DNA from: Streptomyces physcomitrii
Lineage (GTDB): Bacteria > Actinomycetota > Actinomycetes > Streptomycetales > Streptomycetaceae
Assembly: GCF_012273655.1 (NCBI RefSeq)
Contig: NZ_JAAWWP010000024.1
Span: 1 to 57,173, forward strand
Direction: 5' to 3'
DNA: 57,173 nucleotides
The notes beneath the pieces were generated by a model, which ran no database searches, was not told where the DNA came from, and was given only the letters and a program-made list of their open reading frames with translations. How positions within the stretch are numbered: the stretch's first letter is position 1; each line of letters opens with the position of its first letter. The position numbers and the translations under genes were made by a program. This document shows positions 8,573-17,375 of this stretch, in pieces.

Positions 8573-9352
8573 ATGGGGATCGATGCGAAATTCACCAGTC
8601 TCGTCACGCTCGGCGACAGCTTCACCGAGGGCATGTCCGACCTGCTGCCCGACGGCAGCTACCGCGGCTGGGCCGATCTCCTCGCGGCCCGGATGGCGGC
8701 CGCCGCCCCGGACTTCCGGTACGCCAACCTGGCGGTGCGCGGCAAGCTGATCGGGCAGATCGTCGAGGAGCAGGTGGGCCCCGCCGCGGCCATGGGCGCC
8801 GATGTGATCACCCTGGTCGGCGGCCTCAACGACACCCTGCGCCCGCGCTGCGACATGGGCCGGGTGCACGCCCTCCTGGAGGAGGCCGTGGAGCGGCTCG
8901 CGCCCTCCTGCAAGCAGCTCGTCCTGATGCGCAGCCCCGGCCGCAGCGGCCCCTTCCTGGAGCGCTTCCGGCCGCGCATGGAGGAGCTGTACACCGCCCT
9001 CGGCTCACTGGCCGAGCGGCACGGCGCCCTCGTGGTGGACCTCTACGGCGCGCCCTCCCTCGCCGACCAGCGGATGTGGGACGTGGACCGGCTGCATCTG
9101 ACCGCCGAGGGCCACCGGCGGGTGGCGGAGGCGGTCTGGCAGGCCCTCGGCCACCCCGGCGAGAGCGACTGGCAGGCCGCGCTGCCCCCGGCGGCCCCGG
9201 CGAACTGGGCGGCCAGAAGGGCGGCCGACGCCCGCTTCGCCCGGGTGCACCTGCTGCCGTGGATCGGGCGCCGCCTGACCGGCCGGTCCTCCGGCGACGG
9301 CCGCGCGGCCAAGCGCCCCGAGCTGCTGCCGTACGAGGACCGGGTCCGCTGA
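8573..9352 (+). CDS. SGNH/GDSL hydrolase family protein
   Basis: 259 aa. Block I GDSFTEG places the catalytic Ser near residue 17. VRGKLIGQ supplies the block II Gly region, GGLND the block III Asn, and DVDRLHL the block V Asp/His pair. This is the complete SGNH esterase/lipase signature. No signal peptide is present, so it is probably cytoplasmic. The C-terminal extension, about 50 residues after the catalytic His, contains AANWAARRAADARFARVHLLPWI and is basic. This form is common in Streptomyces and its substrate is unknown. Confidence 0.88.
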   Translation: MGIDAKFTSLVTLGDSFTEGMSDLLPDGSYRGWADLLAARMAAAAPDFRYANLAVRGKLIGQIVEEQVGPAAAMGADVITLVGGLNDTLRPRCDMGRVHALLEEAVERLAPSCKQLVLMRSPGRSGPFLERFRPRMEELYTALGSLAERHGALVVDLYGAPSLADQRMWDVDRLHLTAEGHRRVAEAVWQALGHPGESDWQAALPPAAPANWAARRAADARFARVHLLPWIGRRLTGRSSGDGRAAKRPELLPYEDRVR

Positions 9353-9448
9353 GCCCGCGGCACCCGCCCGCGCCCGAGGGCGGCGTGACGCGCCTCTCGT
9401 AGCTTCCGACGAACGCGTGCACGGCGCTGGCCTGCAGGAATCGACCAG

Positions 9449-9454
9449 TAGAAT
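9449..9454 (+). promoter_or_regulatory. -10 hexamer TAGAAT for leaderless purB
   Basis: TAGAAT ends 8 nt before the GTG start at 9463; no ribosome-binding site is visible. Confidence 0.5.
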
Positions 9455-9462
9455 CGTCTTCC

Positions 9463-10902
9463 GTGACTGCGTCTGCGAAGCCCCGCATCCCGAACGTCCT
9501 GGCCGGCCGCTATGCCTCCACCGAGCTGGCGACCCTGTGGTCCCCCGAGCACAAGGTGCGCCTGGAGCGCCGGCTCTGGCTGGCCGTCCTGCGCGCCCAG
9601 AAGGACCTCGGCATCGAGGTGCCCGAGGCGGCGCTCGCCGACTACGAACGCGTCCTCGACGAGGTCGACCTCGCCTCCATCGCCGACCGGGAGAAGATCA
9701 CCCGGCACGACGTGAAGGCCCGGATCGAGGAGTTCAACGCGCTCGCCGGGCACGAGCACGTGCACAAGGGCATGACCTCGCGCGATCTCACCGAGAACGT
9801 CGAGCAGTTGCAGATCCGCCTCTCCCTGGAACTGGTCCGGGACCGGGCGGTCGCCGTCCTCGCCCGGCTCGGCAAGCTCTCCGGCGAGTACGGCGAGCTG
9901 GTCATGGCGGGCCGCTCGCACAATGTCGCCGCCCAGGCGACCACCCTCGGCAAGCGCTTCGCGACCGCCACCGACGAACTCCTGGTCGCCTACGCCCGGG
10001 TCGAGGAACTCCTCCGCCGCTACCCGCTGCGCGGCATCAAGGGCCCGGTCGGCACCGCGCAGGACATGCTCGACCTGCTCGGCGGCGACGCGGCGAAGCT
10101 GGCCGAACTGGAACAGCGCATCGCCGCGCACCTCGGCTTCGGACAGGCCTTCACCTCGGTCGGCCAGGTCTACCCGCGCTCCCTGGACTACGAGGTGGTG
10201 ACCGCCCTGGTGCAGCTCGCGGCGGCGCCCTCCTCGGTGGCCAAGACGGTCCGCCTGATGGCAGGACACGAGCTGGTCACCGAGGGCTTCAAGCCCGGCC
10301 AGGTCGGCTCCTCGGCGATGCCGCACAAGATGAACACCCGCTCCTGCGAACGCGTCAACGGACTCATGGTCATCCTGCGCGGCTACGCCTCGATGACCGG
10401 CGAGCTGGCGGGCGACCAGTGGAACGAGGGCGATGTCTCCTGCTCGGTGGTGCGCCGGGTCGCCCTGCCGGACGCCTTCTTCGCGCTCGACGGCCTCCTG
10501 GAGACCTTCCTCACCGTCCTCGACGAGTTCGGCGCCTTCCCCGCCGTCGTCGCCCGGGAACTCGACCGCTACCTGCCCTTCCTCGCCACCACCAAGGTCC
10601 TGATGGCCTCGGTACGCGCCGGGGTCGGCCGGGAGCTCGCCCACGAGGCCATCAAGGAGCACGCGGTGGCCTCCGCCCTCGCCATGCGCGAGCAGGGCGC
10701 CGAGCGCAACGAACTGCTCGACAAGCTCGCCGCCGACACCCGGATCCCCCTGGACCGCGCGCAGTTGGACGCCCTGATGGCGGACAAGCTCTCCTTCACC
10801 GGCGCCGCGAGCGACCAGGTGGCCGCCGTGGTGGCCCGCGTCGAGGACGTGGTGAAGCAGCGCCCGGAGGCCGCCGGGTACACCCCTGGTGCCATCCTCT
10901 GA
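9463..10902 (+). CDS. purB: Adenylosuccinate lyase
   Basis: 479 aa, GTG start. The fumarate-lyase superfamily signature GSSAMPHKMN spans residues 282-291. The N-terminal part has VKARIEEF and HEHVHKGMTSRDLTEN. The latter matches the conserved region TSxDxxxN that binds substrate. The enzyme cleaves adenylosuccinate to AMP and SAICAR to AICAR in purine biosynthesis, as a cytosolic tetramer. Length and full-length similarity to actinobacterial PurB are as expected. It is monocistronic here, with its own promoter and a likely terminator downstream. Confidence 0.95.
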   Translation: MTASAKPRIPNVLAGRYASTELATLWSPEHKVRLERRLWLAVLRAQKDLGIEVPEAALADYERVLDEVDLASIADREKITRHDVKARIEEFNALAGHEHVHKGMTSRDLTENVEQLQIRLSLELVRDRAVAVLARLGKLSGEYGELVMAGRSHNVAAQATTLGKRFATATDELLVAYARVEELLRRYPLRGIKGPVGTAQDMLDLLGGDAAKLAELEQRIAAHLGFGQAFTSVGQVYPRSLDYEVVTALVQLAAAPSSVAKTVRLMAGHELVTEGFKPGQVGSSAMPHKMNTRSCERVNGLMVILRGYASMTGELAGDQWNEGDVSCSVVRRVALPDAFFALDGLLETFLTVLDEFGAFPAVVARELDRYLPFLATTKVLMASVRAGVGRELAHEAIKEHAVASALAMREQGAERNELLDKLAADTRIPLDRAQLDALMADKLSFTGAASDQVAAVVARVEDVVKQRPEAAGYTPGAIL

Positions 10903-10965
10903 ACCTGCGGCGCGCAGCCGGGGCGGGATCGCTCAACTCCGTTTCTCACCGGGGCCGTTGACCTA

Positions 10966-10994
10966 CCGGACGTCCGCAGATCGCGGGCGTCCGG
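10966..10994 (+). terminator. Candidate terminator downstream of purB
   Basis: CCGGACGTCCGC (10966-10977), loop AGATC, then GCGGGCGTCCGG (10983-10994). This is an 11/12 stem about 65 bp after the purB stop. Confidence 0.5.
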
Positions 10995-11034
10995 CGCTGG
11001 GCGGGCGGCGCTGGGCGGGCGGCGCTGGGCGGGC
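10993..11034. repeat. Three perfect tandem copies of a 14-bp unit
   Basis: GGCGCTGGGCGGGC occurs at 10993, 11007 and 11021, followed by a partial unit. It lies in the 209-bp gap between purB and the minus-strand hypothetical gene; I see no coding function. Confidence 0.85.
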
Positions 11035-11111
11035 GGGCGGACGACGGGAGAGCGGACTGCGCCCCGCCGCAGCAGGGAACGCTCCCCGTCGTAGGGGGAC
11101 CGCTCCCCGTC

Positions 11112-11606
11112 TCACGGCGGGTCGGTCTCGGTGACCACGGCGAGCAGGCGGGGCGCCTGCTCGGGGCCGGTCCGTGTGATGCCGAGTCCCAGCCAGCGCC
11201 CCTCGGGGTCGGTGCGCCAGAGGTAGAGGTGCCCGGCCTCCTCGCTCAGCGTCTTCCAGGGCTCCGGTATCTCCTCCGCGCGCTCCCAGGAGCGCAACAG
11301 CAGCCCGTCCAGGGCCAGTTCCCCCGGGTCACCCCAGCGCGCGGTCAACTGCGCCCGCAGGGCTTCGCGTTCGGCCTCGCGCTGCTCCAACTCCCCTACG
11401 CGGGCCTCTGGTTGACCGCACTCCTCGGCTCCGGCCCACCCCGGCCCGGTACCCCGGGACGTCTCCGCACTCTCCACCGACTGCGTACCGAGGTACGCCA
11501 TCCGAAAGCCGGGACCCGCGAAGCCCGCACCGGATCCGCTGTGCTCGGCGGGGAACTCCCCCGAGCACAGCAGCTCTATCGCCGCGAGATCCTGTGGCCT
11601 GGTCAT
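11112..11606 (-). CDS. Conserved hypothetical protein
   Basis: 164 aa. It begins MTRPQDLAAIELLCSGEFP and ends LLAVVTETDPP. The middle carries a charged helical segment (ELEQREAEREALRAQLTARWG). There is no transmembrane segment, signal peptide or catalytic motif. I know similar short Streptomyces proteins of unknown function. The 45-70 region, rich in Ser, Gly and Glu, looks poorly conserved. Function is not assigned. Its neighbours downstream (upstream in its own orientation) are pseudogenes, so selection on this locus may be weak. Confidence 0.6.
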   Translation of the reverse strand: MTRPQDLAAIELLCSGEFPAEHSGSGAGFAGPGFRMAYLGTQSVESAETSRGTGPGWAGAEECGQPEARVGELEQREAEREALRAQLTARWGDPGELALDGLLLRSWERAEEIPEPWKTLSEEAGHLYLWRTDPEGRWLGLGITRTGPEQAPRLLAVVTETDPP

Positions 11607-11734
11607 GCCTCAAGTAAACAGCCCCGCACCGACATTGGCGGTACGTCAGGTGGGTCGACTCGGGGCTCCGGGGCCTGCGCCGGGAAGCCCGTCGGCAGCC
11701 CCACCCCCCGTGGACGAGACCGCCACCCTGCTGC

Positions 11735-12203
11735 TCAGGCGTCCCGCCACCGTAGCGCCCACCACCCCGCGAGGGCGTCGAGGGCGGCCCAGGCCGCGCA
11801 GACCGCGCAGAAGACGATCAGGAGGATGGGGATGAGCAAGCTCAGTACGGCCACGGCGCTGCGCGGCAGGACGGTCAGCCGGGCCACGCCGAGGATCCCC
11901 GCCGTCTTCGCCCCGTATAGCAGCCCCCGGCCCGACACCGCGGACAGCGAGACACGCAGGGCAGCCGTTCCGGTACTCGGCACCGGCCGCGGTGGCGCCG
12001 AAGCAGAGAGCGGCGATCTGGCCGAAGGTGAGGGCGAAGAAGGCACCGAAGAGCGGGTCGGTGTCCTCGGCGGGGCCGGCGGTGGCGTGGACGAGCACGG
12101 TGACGGCCGAGGTCACGCCGAGGGCCGCGAGCAGGGACCCCCAACTAGCGCGCACCGAACGGATCTTGAGCCATTCGGAGTGGGCGACGGCGAGCGGTGA
12201 CAT
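11735..12203 (-). pseudogene. Decayed ABC-2 type transporter permease
   Basis: An intact-looking start, MSPLAVAHSEWLKIRSVRASW, runs through two hydrophobic segments to GAEYRNG. The frame then shifts: the continuation (LRVSLSAVSGRGLLYGAKTAGI) is found in another frame. The protein then jumps to LPRSAVAVLSLLIPILL and a C-terminal ALAGWWALRWRDA. The central transmembrane helices normally found in this family are missing, so there is a frameshift plus internal deletion(s). Total length is about 155 codons, against roughly 250 expected. Its start lies 1 nt after the stop of the decayed ATPase gene, the normal operon spacing for such exporters. Confidence 0.75.
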
Positions 12204-12204
12204 C

Positions 12205-12436
12205 TCAGGGGTCCTGCCGGGTGGCGGCGAACTCGGCGTCCGAGGCGGCGAGTCGGAGGTACGCCGCCTCCAAGGTCGGTTCCTCTTCGGCGAGTCCCTG
12301 GAGGGCACCCCCGCCGCGGCGGTGATCCGCCCACCTCCGCGGCCCTGGCCCCGGCCACCCGCCAGCGATCCGGCGGGGCGGGCGCCAGGGTGTGGCCCGC
12401 CTGGGCGAGGGCGGCGGCCCGCCGGGCGTGCCACAT
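12205..12436 (-). pseudogene. 3' remnant of an ABC transporter ATP-binding subunit
   Basis: Only the C-terminal domain is recognisable. One frame gives AALAQAGHTLAPAPPDRWRV, and another gives LQGLAEEEPTLEAAYLRLAA ending EFAATRQDP. Together they resemble the C-terminal end of drug-exporter ATPases (EEPTLEEAFL-type ending). No Walker A, Q-loop, signature or Walker B is present upstream, so the nucleotide-binding core is deleted and at least one frameshift separates the pieces. It forms a dead operon with the decayed permease. Confidence 0.7.
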
Positions 12437-12510
12437 CCAGGAATCCGCCCCAGCACCCGGGGCCGGAACAGGAAACCGGAACCAGGGGCTACCCACCGGT
12501 AGGGACTTAC

Positions 12511-12524
12511 TGACAGACTGTCTA
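12511..12524. promoter_or_regulatory. Candidate TetR-type operator upstream of the alpha/beta hydrolase
   Basis: TGACAG-A-CTGTCTA is a 5/6 inverted repeat, 40 bp before the hydrolase ATG. Its size and position suit a repressor site, but no regulator gene is adjacent. Confidence 0.35.
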
Positions 12525-12563
12525 ACCCCCCTGCCCGACCCCGATGACCCTCCGAGGAGCAGC

Positions 12564-13397
12564 ATGACCGCCACGGCCTCCTTCACCGTCGAGTCCGCGC
12601 ACGGTCCGCAGACCGTGACCGTCGCCTACGACCGCGCAGGCAGCGGCGAACCGCTGGTCCTGCTGCACGGCATCGGCCACCACGGGCAGGCCTGGGACCC
12701 GGTCGTCCCGGCGCTCGCCGCGCAGTACGACGTCATCACGGTCGACCTGCCCGGCTTCGGCGTCTCCCCGGGCCTGCCGGACGGCGTCCCCTACGAACTG
12801 GGCAGCGTGGCGCGGATCCTCAACGCCTTCAGCGAGTCGCTCGGCATCGAACGCCCGCACCTCGCGGGCAATTCGCTCGGCGGACTGCTCGCCCTGGAAC
12901 TCGGCCGCCAGAAGCTGGCCCGCTCGGTGACCGCCCTCTCCCCCGGCGGCTTCTACACCGAGGGCGAGCGCATCTACGCCTTCCGCACCCTGCAGGCGAT
13001 GCGCGCGGGCGCCCGGCTGCTGCCGCTCTCCCTGATCGAACGGCTGTCCCGCTCTGCGGCCGGCCGCGCGGCCTTGACCGGCACCATCTACGCCCGTCCG
13101 GCCCGCCGTTCACCCGAGGCCGCGGTCGCCGAGACCCTCGCCCTGCGCAACGCCACCGGCTTCGACAAGACTCTCGCCGCCGGACTCGACCTGCGCTTCA
13201 CCGAGGACGTGACCGGACTCCCGGTCACCATCGCCTGGGGCGCGAAGGACCGCCTCCTCCTGCGCCGCCAGGGCATCCGCGCCAAGCGCCTCATCCCCGA
13301 CGCCCGCCTGATCCGCCTCCCCGACTGCGGCCACGTCCCGATGAACGACGACCCGGCCCTCGTCGCCCGGGTCATCCTGGACACCGCGGGGCGGTAG
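12564..13397 (+). CDS. Alpha/beta hydrolase
   Basis: 277 aa; GAGGAG precedes the ATG. Catalytic triad: S104 in GNSLGG, D229 in WGAKDRL, H257 in DCGHVPM. The oxyanion motif is LHGIGHHGQAW. There is no signal peptide, so it is cytoplasmic. The helical cap lies between about 130 and 205. The substrate is unknown: the family includes esterases, epoxide hydrolases and C-C hydrolases, and nothing here decides between them. A possible TetR operator lies upstream. Confidence 0.9.
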   Translation: MTATASFTVESAHGPQTVTVAYDRAGSGEPLVLLHGIGHHGQAWDPVVPALAAQYDVITVDLPGFGVSPGLPDGVPYELGSVARILNAFSESLGIERPHLAGNSLGGLLALELGRQKLARSVTALSPGGFYTEGERIYAFRTLQAMRAGARLLPLSLIERLSRSAAGRAALTGTIYARPARRSPEAAVAETLALRNATGFDKTLAAGLDLRFTEDVTGLPVTIAWGAKDRLLLRRQGIRAKRLIPDARLIRLPDCGHVPMNDDPALVARVILDTAGR

Positions 13398-13554
13398 CGG
13401 GCCGGGCGGTCCAGCGGCGGACGGTGCCCAACCGCACTACCCCCAGGCCCAGTTGCCCGAGCCGCCAGCCCGTCCCGCCGGAGCGGCGGCCAGGCTCCCG
13501 CGGAGCTTTCCGGTCATCCCCGCGCGGACGCCTCCGGACCTGCCGCCCGGTGCC

Positions 13555-13560
13555 TACAGT
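13555..13560 (+). promoter_or_regulatory. -10 hexamer TACAGT for the leaderless MFS gene
   Basis: TACAGT ends 8 nt before the ATG at 13569, with no Shine-Dalgarno between. Confidence 0.45.
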
Positions 13561-13568
13561 GGGCGCCC

Positions 13569-14873
13569 ATGCCTCCCCTCTCGGGTTCGCTGCTGCGGCA
13601 GCGGCCCTTCCTCCTGCTCGTCCTCGCCCGGGCCGTCTCGGTGCTCGGCAACGGCTTCGCGCGGGTGGCGCTGGCCTTCGCCGTCCTCGGGCTGCCGGGG
13701 ACCGGGCCCGGTGCCCTCTCCCTGGTCCTGGCCTGCCAGGCGCTGCCGCAACTGGTCTTCGTACTCTTCGGGGGTGTCCTCGCGGATCGGATGTCGCGGG
13801 CGCGGCTGATGGTGCTCGCGGACGTGGCCGGTGCCGCCGCCTACACCGCGCTCGCCGTGCTCGTGCTCGCCGGGCGCGCGCCGCTGTCCGCCCTCTGCGC
13901 CCTCGCGGTCGCGGCCGGGACGGCGACCGCGCTCTTCGCACCGGCCATGGAGGGCATCGTCGTCCAGGTCGTCCCGCGCGAACGCCTCCAGCAGGCCAAC
14001 GGCACCCTGCGGATGGCCACCAACACCTCCCTCGTCCTCGGCCTCGCGCTCTCCGGCGTCACCGTCGCCCTCGTCGGGGCGGGCTGGGCCCTCGCCCTGA
14101 ACGCGGCCTCCTTCCTGGTGAGCGCCCTGCTCACCGCGGCCCTCGGTACCAAGGGCCCACCGGCGAGGGGGACTTCGGGCTGGGCGGACCTGCGGGAGGG
14201 TTGGCGGGAGTTCGCCGGGCGGCAGTGGCTGTGGGTGGTGGTCGCCCAGTTCACCGTCGTGGTGGCCGCGCTCAACGCCTACCTGGGCGTCCTCGGCCCG
14301 CTCACCGCCGAGGAGCACGCGGGCGGCGCCCGGGCCTGGTCCCTGCTGGTCGCCGCGCAGGCCGTGGGCACCGTCGCGGGAGCGGGTGCGGCCGCGCGGC
14401 TGCGGGTGCGCCGCCCCCTGCTCGTCGCCGTGCTCGCGACCTTTCCGTACGCGCTGCCGCTGGTCCTGCTGAGCATGGGCGCCCCGCTGTGGACGAGCGC
14501 CTGCGCCATGTTCGCCTGCGGGGTCACCGGCGATGTGTTCGCCGTCCTGTGGTCGACCACCTTGCAGCAGCGGGTCCCGGAGGCGGCGCTGTCCCGGGTC
14601 AGCTCCTACGACCTCTTCGGTTCGCTGGCCTTCGCCCCGCTCGGGCTGCTCCTCGCCGGTCCGGTCGCCGGGGCGGTGGGCACCCGGGCCGCGCTCGCGG
14701 GCTGCGCCGCCGCCATGGTCCTGGCCTGCGCGGCGGCCCTGCTCTCGCCCCAGGTGCGGCGCCTCACCGCGCCTCCGGCCGCACCGGCACCGGTCCCGCA
14801 GCCGCCGCCCGTCCCCACCCAGCAGGACGCCTCGACCGAGCAGGACACCTCAGCACAGCGCCACCCCGGCTGA
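13569..14873 (+). CDS. MFS transporter
   Basis: 434 aa with about 12 hydrophobic segments. The loop 2-3 motif is seen as FGGVLADRMSRARLMVLADV (GxLaDrxsRrr type). The central loop region has DLREGWREFAGRQWLW, typical of the actinobacterial transmembrane-effector MFS group. The C-terminal tail (about 400-434) is Pro/Gln/Thr-rich and cytoplasmic. The likely role is a proton-driven efflux pump with unknown substrate. The MFS at 38197 belongs to the same subfamily, sharing SRVSSYDLFGS / SRVSAYDWFGS. Confidence 0.9.
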   Translation: MPPLSGSLLRQRPFLLLVLARAVSVLGNGFARVALAFAVLGLPGTGPGALSLVLACQALPQLVFVLFGGVLADRMSRARLMVLADVAGAAAYTALAVLVLAGRAPLSALCALAVAAGTATALFAPAMEGIVVQVVPRERLQQANGTLRMATNTSLVLGLALSGVTVALVGAGWALALNAASFLVSALLTAALGTKGPPARGTSGWADLREGWREFAGRQWLWVVVAQFTVVVAALNAYLGVLGPLTAEEHAGGARAWSLLVAAQAVGTVAGAGAAARLRVRRPLLVAVLATFPYALPLVLLSMGAPLWTSACAMFACGVTGDVFAVLWSTTLQQRVPEAALSRVSSYDLFGSLAFAPLGLLLAGPVAGAVGTRAALAGCAAAMVLACAAALLSPQVRRLTAPPAAPAPVPQPPPVPTQQDASTEQDTSAQRHPG

Positions 14874-14893
14874 CCGCCCGCGCCGCCGCCCGC

Positions 14894-15301
14894 TCACCCG
14901 TTCCGCCACCCCCGCCGGCACAGCACCAGCCGATAGCCGTCCGGGTCCTCCACCGTCACGCCCCAGGTGTTCCAGTACGGATTCGGCGAGGCGACGACCC
15001 GGCCGCCGTTCTCCTCAAGGCCCCGTACGGTCTCGCCCGGCACCTCCCCGTCGACGTACAGGACGAGCAGGTCCTCCTCGGTCGGGCGCGGGAGGACCGG
15101 GTGGGCCGGGTCGCGGCCGAGTTCCAGGTGCCAGTCGGCGTCCGGCCAGCCGAGCATCAGCAGCTCGTGCTCGCCGGGCTCCCGGCCCTCGGCGCGGTAC
15201 TGGACGGCGAGGCCGAGGCCCCGGGTCCAGAAGCGTTCGGCGGCGGCGAGGTCGCGGCTCGGGCGGGCGAGGCGCAGGTGACTCCGTGCGTCCAGGGGCA
15301 T
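14894..15301 (-). CDS. VOC family protein (glyoxalase/bleomycin-resistance fold)
   Basis: 135 aa. Two beta-alpha-beta-beta-beta modules: HLRLARPSRDLAAAERFWTRGLGL and LLVLYVDGEVPGETVRGLEENGG, ending VTVEDPDGYRLVLCRR. Potential metal ligands are H8, H58 (WHLEL) and the Glu in VEDPDGY. The family covers glyoxalases, extradiol dioxygenases and drug-binding proteins, and no specific activity can be assigned. It is convergent with the MFS gene (20-bp gap). Confidence 0.85.
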   Translation of the reverse strand: MPLDARSHLRLARPSRDLAAAERFWTRGLGLAVQYRAEGREPGEHELLMLGWPDADWHLELGRDPAHPVLPRPTEEDLLVLYVDGEVPGETVRGLEENGGRVVASPNPYWNTWGVTVEDPDGYRLVLCRRGWRNG

Positions 15302-15581
15302 GTGCGGTGTCCTCTCCTCCGGCCGCCGGTGCTCCGCCGGAGACGGCCCGGCCGGGAGCCTCCGGTGGCCGCGGCCCGGATCGGGAGCCTAGGAGGTGCC
15401 CGGGGTCGGGCGCCTCGGTCCCGGGCCGGGGCGCGGCTCCTCCGCTCGGCCTCCTCCGCAGGTCCCGTACGGGCAACGGACCGGTCGTCCGACCGAGGTT
15501 CGGGGAGTGCCGGTCGCCGGGAAGGAGGAGGGGGCGTGCGTCGTGGACGACGGCGGGCGCTCACTTCTGGAGGTCCTGCCC

Positions 15582-17159
15582 ATGACATCGCGTTCGCCGC
15601 TTCCGCTTCCCGGCCGCCGCAGTGTGCTGCGCGGTTCGCTCGCCGTCCCCGCCGCGCTGGCGCTGCCCGGGCTCGCCGCCGGGGCCCCGGCCTTCGCCCG
15701 GTCCGGGCGGCCCGCCGCGCCCTGGGGTGTGCAGAGCGGGGATGTGAGCGCGCACTCCGGTCTGGTCTGGGTACGCGCGGACCGGCCCGCCCGGATGCTG
15801 GTGGAGACCGCGGCCACCGAGTCCTTCCGCGACGCGGTGCGCCACCCGGGGCCCCTCCTCGGCCCGGGCACCGACTTCACCGGGACGACGCGCCTGGCCG
15901 GGCTGCCCGCGGGCGAGCGGATCCACTACCGGGTGCGCCTCGCCGACCCGGACGACCCGCGCCGCACCGGCGAGCCGATCACCGGCAGCTTCCGTACCGC
16001 GCCGCTGCGGCGCCGCGAAGGGGTGCGCTTCGTCTGGTCGGCGGACATCGCGGGCCAGGGCTGGGGCATCAACCCGGACCGCGACGGCTGGACCGTCTTC
16101 GCGGACATGCGCCGCCGCTCGCCCGACTTCTTCCTGTGCAGCGGCGACACCATCTACGCCGACGGCCCGATCGAACCCCTGGTACGGCTCCCCGACGGCC
16201 GGACCTGGCGCAATCTGGTCACCGAGGAGAAGGCGAAGGTGGCCGAGACCCTCGCCGAGTTCCGCGGGGCACAGCGGTACAACCGGCTCGACCGGCACGT
16301 ACGCGCCTTCTCCGCGGAGGTCCCCGTGATCGCCCAGTGGGACGACCACGAGGTGCACAACAACTGGTCCCCGGGCGAGATCCTGGACGACGACCGCTAC
16401 ACCGAGAAGGACACCCGGGTCCTCTCCGCGCGCTCGCTGCGCGCCTTCGGCGAGTACCACCCGGTCTCCACCCTGAGGCCGGACGGCGGCCACGGCCGGA
16501 TCCAGCGCGTGGTGCGGCACGGGCCGCTGCTCGACGTCTTCGTGCTCGACATGCGCACCTACCGCAACGCCAACTCGCCCGGCCGCCAGCCCGAGGACCG
16601 CACGGGCATCCTCGGCGCCGAGCAACTGGCCTGGCTGAAACGGGAACTGGCGCGTTCGCGCGCCGTGTGGAAGGTGATCGCCGCCGATATGCCGCTGGGT
16701 CTCGTGGTCACCGACGGGAAGACCGACTTCGACGGGGCGGCCCAGGGCGACCCGGGCGCACCCCTCGGCCGCGAACTCCAGCTCGCGGAACTGCTGCGCT
16801 TCATCAAGCACCGCCGGATCACCGGCACCCTGTGGCTGACGGCGGACGTGCACTACACCTCGGCCCAGCAGTACGTTCCGGAGCGGGCGGCCTTCCAGGA
16901 CTTCGCCCCCTTCTGGGAGTTCGTCTCCGGGCCGCTCGCGGCGGGCGGCTACCCGGCGGCCGCCCTCGATCCGACCTTCGGCCCGGTGCAGCACTTCCTC
17001 AAGGCACCGGCGGCGGCCAACACCTCACCGCTGGACATGCCGCAGAACTACGGCGAGGTCGATATCGACGGCGGGAGCGGGGAGTTGACGGTCCGGCTGC
17101 GCGAGGAGGGCCGGGTGCTCTACACCAAGGTGCTCCAGCCGGGCCGGGTGGGACAGTAG
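15582..17159 (+). CDS. PhoD-like alkaline phosphatase, Tat-exported
   Basis: 525 aa. The ATG at 15582 was chosen because it follows TGGAGG and gives a clean Tat signal (GRRSVLRGS, then an Ala/Leu core ending at APAFARS). An N-terminal PhoD domain (WGVQSGDV) precedes the metallophosphatase domain, with SADIAGQG, SGDTIYADG, WDDHEVHNN, DMRTYRNAN and a late ADVHYTSAQQY. These are the metal-binding residues of PhoD-type phosphatases/phosphodiesterases, which use Ca2+ and Fe3+. Probable extracellular phosphate scavenging or D-type phosphodiesterase activity. I searched the 280-bp upstream gap for GTTCACC-type PHO-box repeats and saw none. Confidence 0.9.
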   Translation: MTSRSPLPLPGRRSVLRGSLAVPAALALPGLAAGAPAFARSGRPAAPWGVQSGDVSAHSGLVWVRADRPARMLVETAATESFRDAVRHPGPLLGPGTDFTGTTRLAGLPAGERIHYRVRLADPDDPRRTGEPITGSFRTAPLRRREGVRFVWSADIAGQGWGINPDRDGWTVFADMRRRSPDFFLCSGDTIYADGPIEPLVRLPDGRTWRNLVTEEKAKVAETLAEFRGAQRYNRLDRHVRAFSAEVPVIAQWDDHEVHNNWSPGEILDDDRYTEKDTRVLSARSLRAFGEYHPVSTLRPDGGHGRIQRVVRHGPLLDVFVLDMRTYRNANSPGRQPEDRTGILGAEQLAWLKRELARSRAVWKVIAADMPLGLVVTDGKTDFDGAAQGDPGAPLGRELQLAELLRFIKHRRITGTLWLTADVHYTSAQQYVPERAAFQDFAPFWEFVSGPLAAGGYPAAALDPTFGPVQHFLKAPAAANTSPLDMPQNYGEVDIDGGSGELTVRLREEGRVLYTKVLQPGRVGQ

Positions 17160-17184
17160 GACCGGCGGGGCGGGAGAGGGGCGC

Positions 17185-17208
17185 GGGCCCGGCTCAGCCG
17201 CCGGGCCC
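17185..17208 (+). terminator. Terminator hairpin after the PhoD-like gene
   Basis: GGGCCCGGC (17185-17193) pairs with GCCGGGCCC (17200-17208), 25 bp after the stop. Confidence 0.5.
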
Positions 17209-17280
17209 CGAGGGGCGCCGCGAGACACCTTCGTACGCCGGAAGAATCTGTCCGCTTGCGACCTGCATGTTCCCGATCAG

Positions 17281-17321
17281 GAGTAAAAGCGCGACAAAAA
17301 CGGCGGAGTCGCCCTTTACTC
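17281..17321. promoter_or_regulatory. Inverted repeat GAGTAAA-N27-TTTACTC upstream of the ACT-GNAT gene
   Basis: Perfect 7-bp arms (17281-17287 and 17315-17321) with a GCG/CGC continuation inside. It is AT-rich for this genome and lies 55 bp upstream of the start codon. It could be a DNA operator or an RNA hairpin. Confidence 0.35.
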
Positions 17322-17375
17322 ATCAGACACAATACGTTCGTGGTCACGCAACACCCCTCCGGCACAGTGGAATGC

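Noticed and set aside
15302..15581. PHO box upstream of the PhoD-like phosphatase
   Set aside because: No 11-bp direct repeats related to GTTCACC are visible in the 280-bp gap.
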